Of a stretch of 64,000 nucleotides of DNA, positions 63,612 through 64,000 are shown in pieces (position 1 is the stretch's first letter; each line of letters opens with the position of its first letter). This stretch comes from Prauserella muralis (GTDB lineage: Bacteria; Actinomycetota; Actinomycetes; Mycobacteriales; Pseudonocardiaceae). The translations under genes were made by a program, and so were the position numbers. The notes under the pieces were generated by a model. It was not told the DNA's origin and searched no databases. It was given only the letters and a program-made list of their open reading frames with translations. The DNA lies in assembly GCF_003202285.1 (NCBI RefSeq), contig NZ_MASW01000001.1:310001-374000 (forward strand), given 5' to 3'.

Positions 63612-64000
63612 GTCGGCTCCACGGCCAGCGTGGGTGTGAAGCCGGAGACGCGGTGCCCTGCCAGCGCGGTCTGCACGGCGGTACGCACCCGCGCCGCCAC
63701 CTCGTCCTCGGGGCCCTCGGCCTCGACCACCACGTACCTGTCCGGGTTGGCGGCCGCCATCTCGGTGAGCAACTGCTGCACGCGCCAATGGTGCTCGGCC
63801 GAGCTGGTGCCCGGTTCGGCGGGTACCCCCGGATCGGCGTCGAGCAGCACCGTGATGTCCGGCCGGAGCCTGCCGGTGGCCCAGTCGGCGAGCCCCTCCA
63901 GTTCGGTCGTGTCGAGACCGGCCACCGTCGACAGGTGCGCCAGCGGCGAGTCCACGAACCGTTCCATCACCACGATCGCGCCGGAGTCGAGTGCGGGCTG
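63608..64000 (-). CDS. tmk: Thymidylate kinase, C-terminal part (runs off the window)
   Basis: The C-terminal 130 or so codons of a dTMP kinase. The visible segment begins with the family motif VVMERFVDSPLAH and has PDITVLLDADPGV and RYVVVEAEGPEDEVA. The start lies beyond 64000. The pair tmk-holB is a common bacterial operon; tmk makes dTDP for DNA synthesis. Confidence 0.85.
   Translation of the reverse strand, partial: QPALDSGAIVVMERFVDSPLAHLSTVAGLDTTELEGLADWATGRLRPDITVLLDADPGVPAEPGTSSAEHHWRVQQLLTEMAAANPDRYVVVEAEGPEDEVAARVRTAVQTALAGHRVSGFTPTLAVEPT

Overview
The window is high-GC DNA from an actinomycete. It is most likely a Pseudonocardiaceae member (Amycolatopsis/Saccharomonospora/Prauserella-like), judged from GTG starts, leaderless-looking promoters (TANNNT about 6-8 nt before the start codon), lsr2, ESX-type PE/PPE/EspG genes, and a gene order matching the Mycobacterium tuberculosis Rv3588c-Rv3628 region from memory. 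No rRNA, CRISPR array or complete transposon was seen.

Region 1 (1-9453) is a polyol or sugar catabolic locus. A minus-strand operon encodes a HAD phosphatase, a DhaK-DhaL dihydroxyacetone-type kinase, a 2-hydroxyacid dehydrogenase, an FGGY kinase and the first codons of a further gene, perhaps a class II aldolase. It diverges from a histidine phosphatase. A DeoR-family regulator, a polyol-permease-like MFS transporter and a second FGGY kinase follow. A near-identical 15-bp palindrome lies in both promoter regions, so the regulator probably controls both arms. The substrate cannot be read from sequence.

Region 2 (9467-29239) is mixed. It holds a DivIVA/Scy-like coiled-coil protein, a DUF445 membrane protein, an AlgJ/AlgX-like SGNH acetyltransferase, a zinc ABC importer behind a Zur-like box, and an autoregulated LacI repressor. 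A 956-bp HTH-MNT/HepT toxin-antitoxin cassette sits at the 3' end of lacI, flanked by 55-bp direct repeats. Then come beta-carbonic anhydrase, mutY, a Tat-exported amidase, an alpha/beta hydrolase, an M1 metallopeptidase lipoprotein, the heme-degrading monooxygenase mhuD, a sirtuin interrupted by a TAG codon, a DrrAB-type ABC exporter and an AfsR-like regulator. Three copies of a 55-bp palindrome lie between genes here.

Region 3 (29263-57901) is the conserved core: clpC, an iron-boxed FhuF-like reductase, lsr2, lysS, coaX, panD, panC, membrane proteins, folK-folB-folP-folE, ftsH, hpt, tilS, a zincin, dacB and ppa. Insertions relative to the core are a MerR regulator beside folK and a PE/PPE/EspG/EspG module between hpt and ftsH.

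Region 4 (57914-64000) holds glyA behind a ZTP riboswitch, a divergent ribosomal protein L11 paralog, a gamma-carbonic anhydrase-like protein, tRNA-Thr(CGT), a large secreted and membrane-anchored protein, holB and the end of tmk. The L11 paralog lacks both prolines that thiostrepton-class antibiotics need. Its promoter is nearly identical in architecture to that of the MerR gene at 43056, which suggests an undescribed MerR/L11 antibiotic-response pair.
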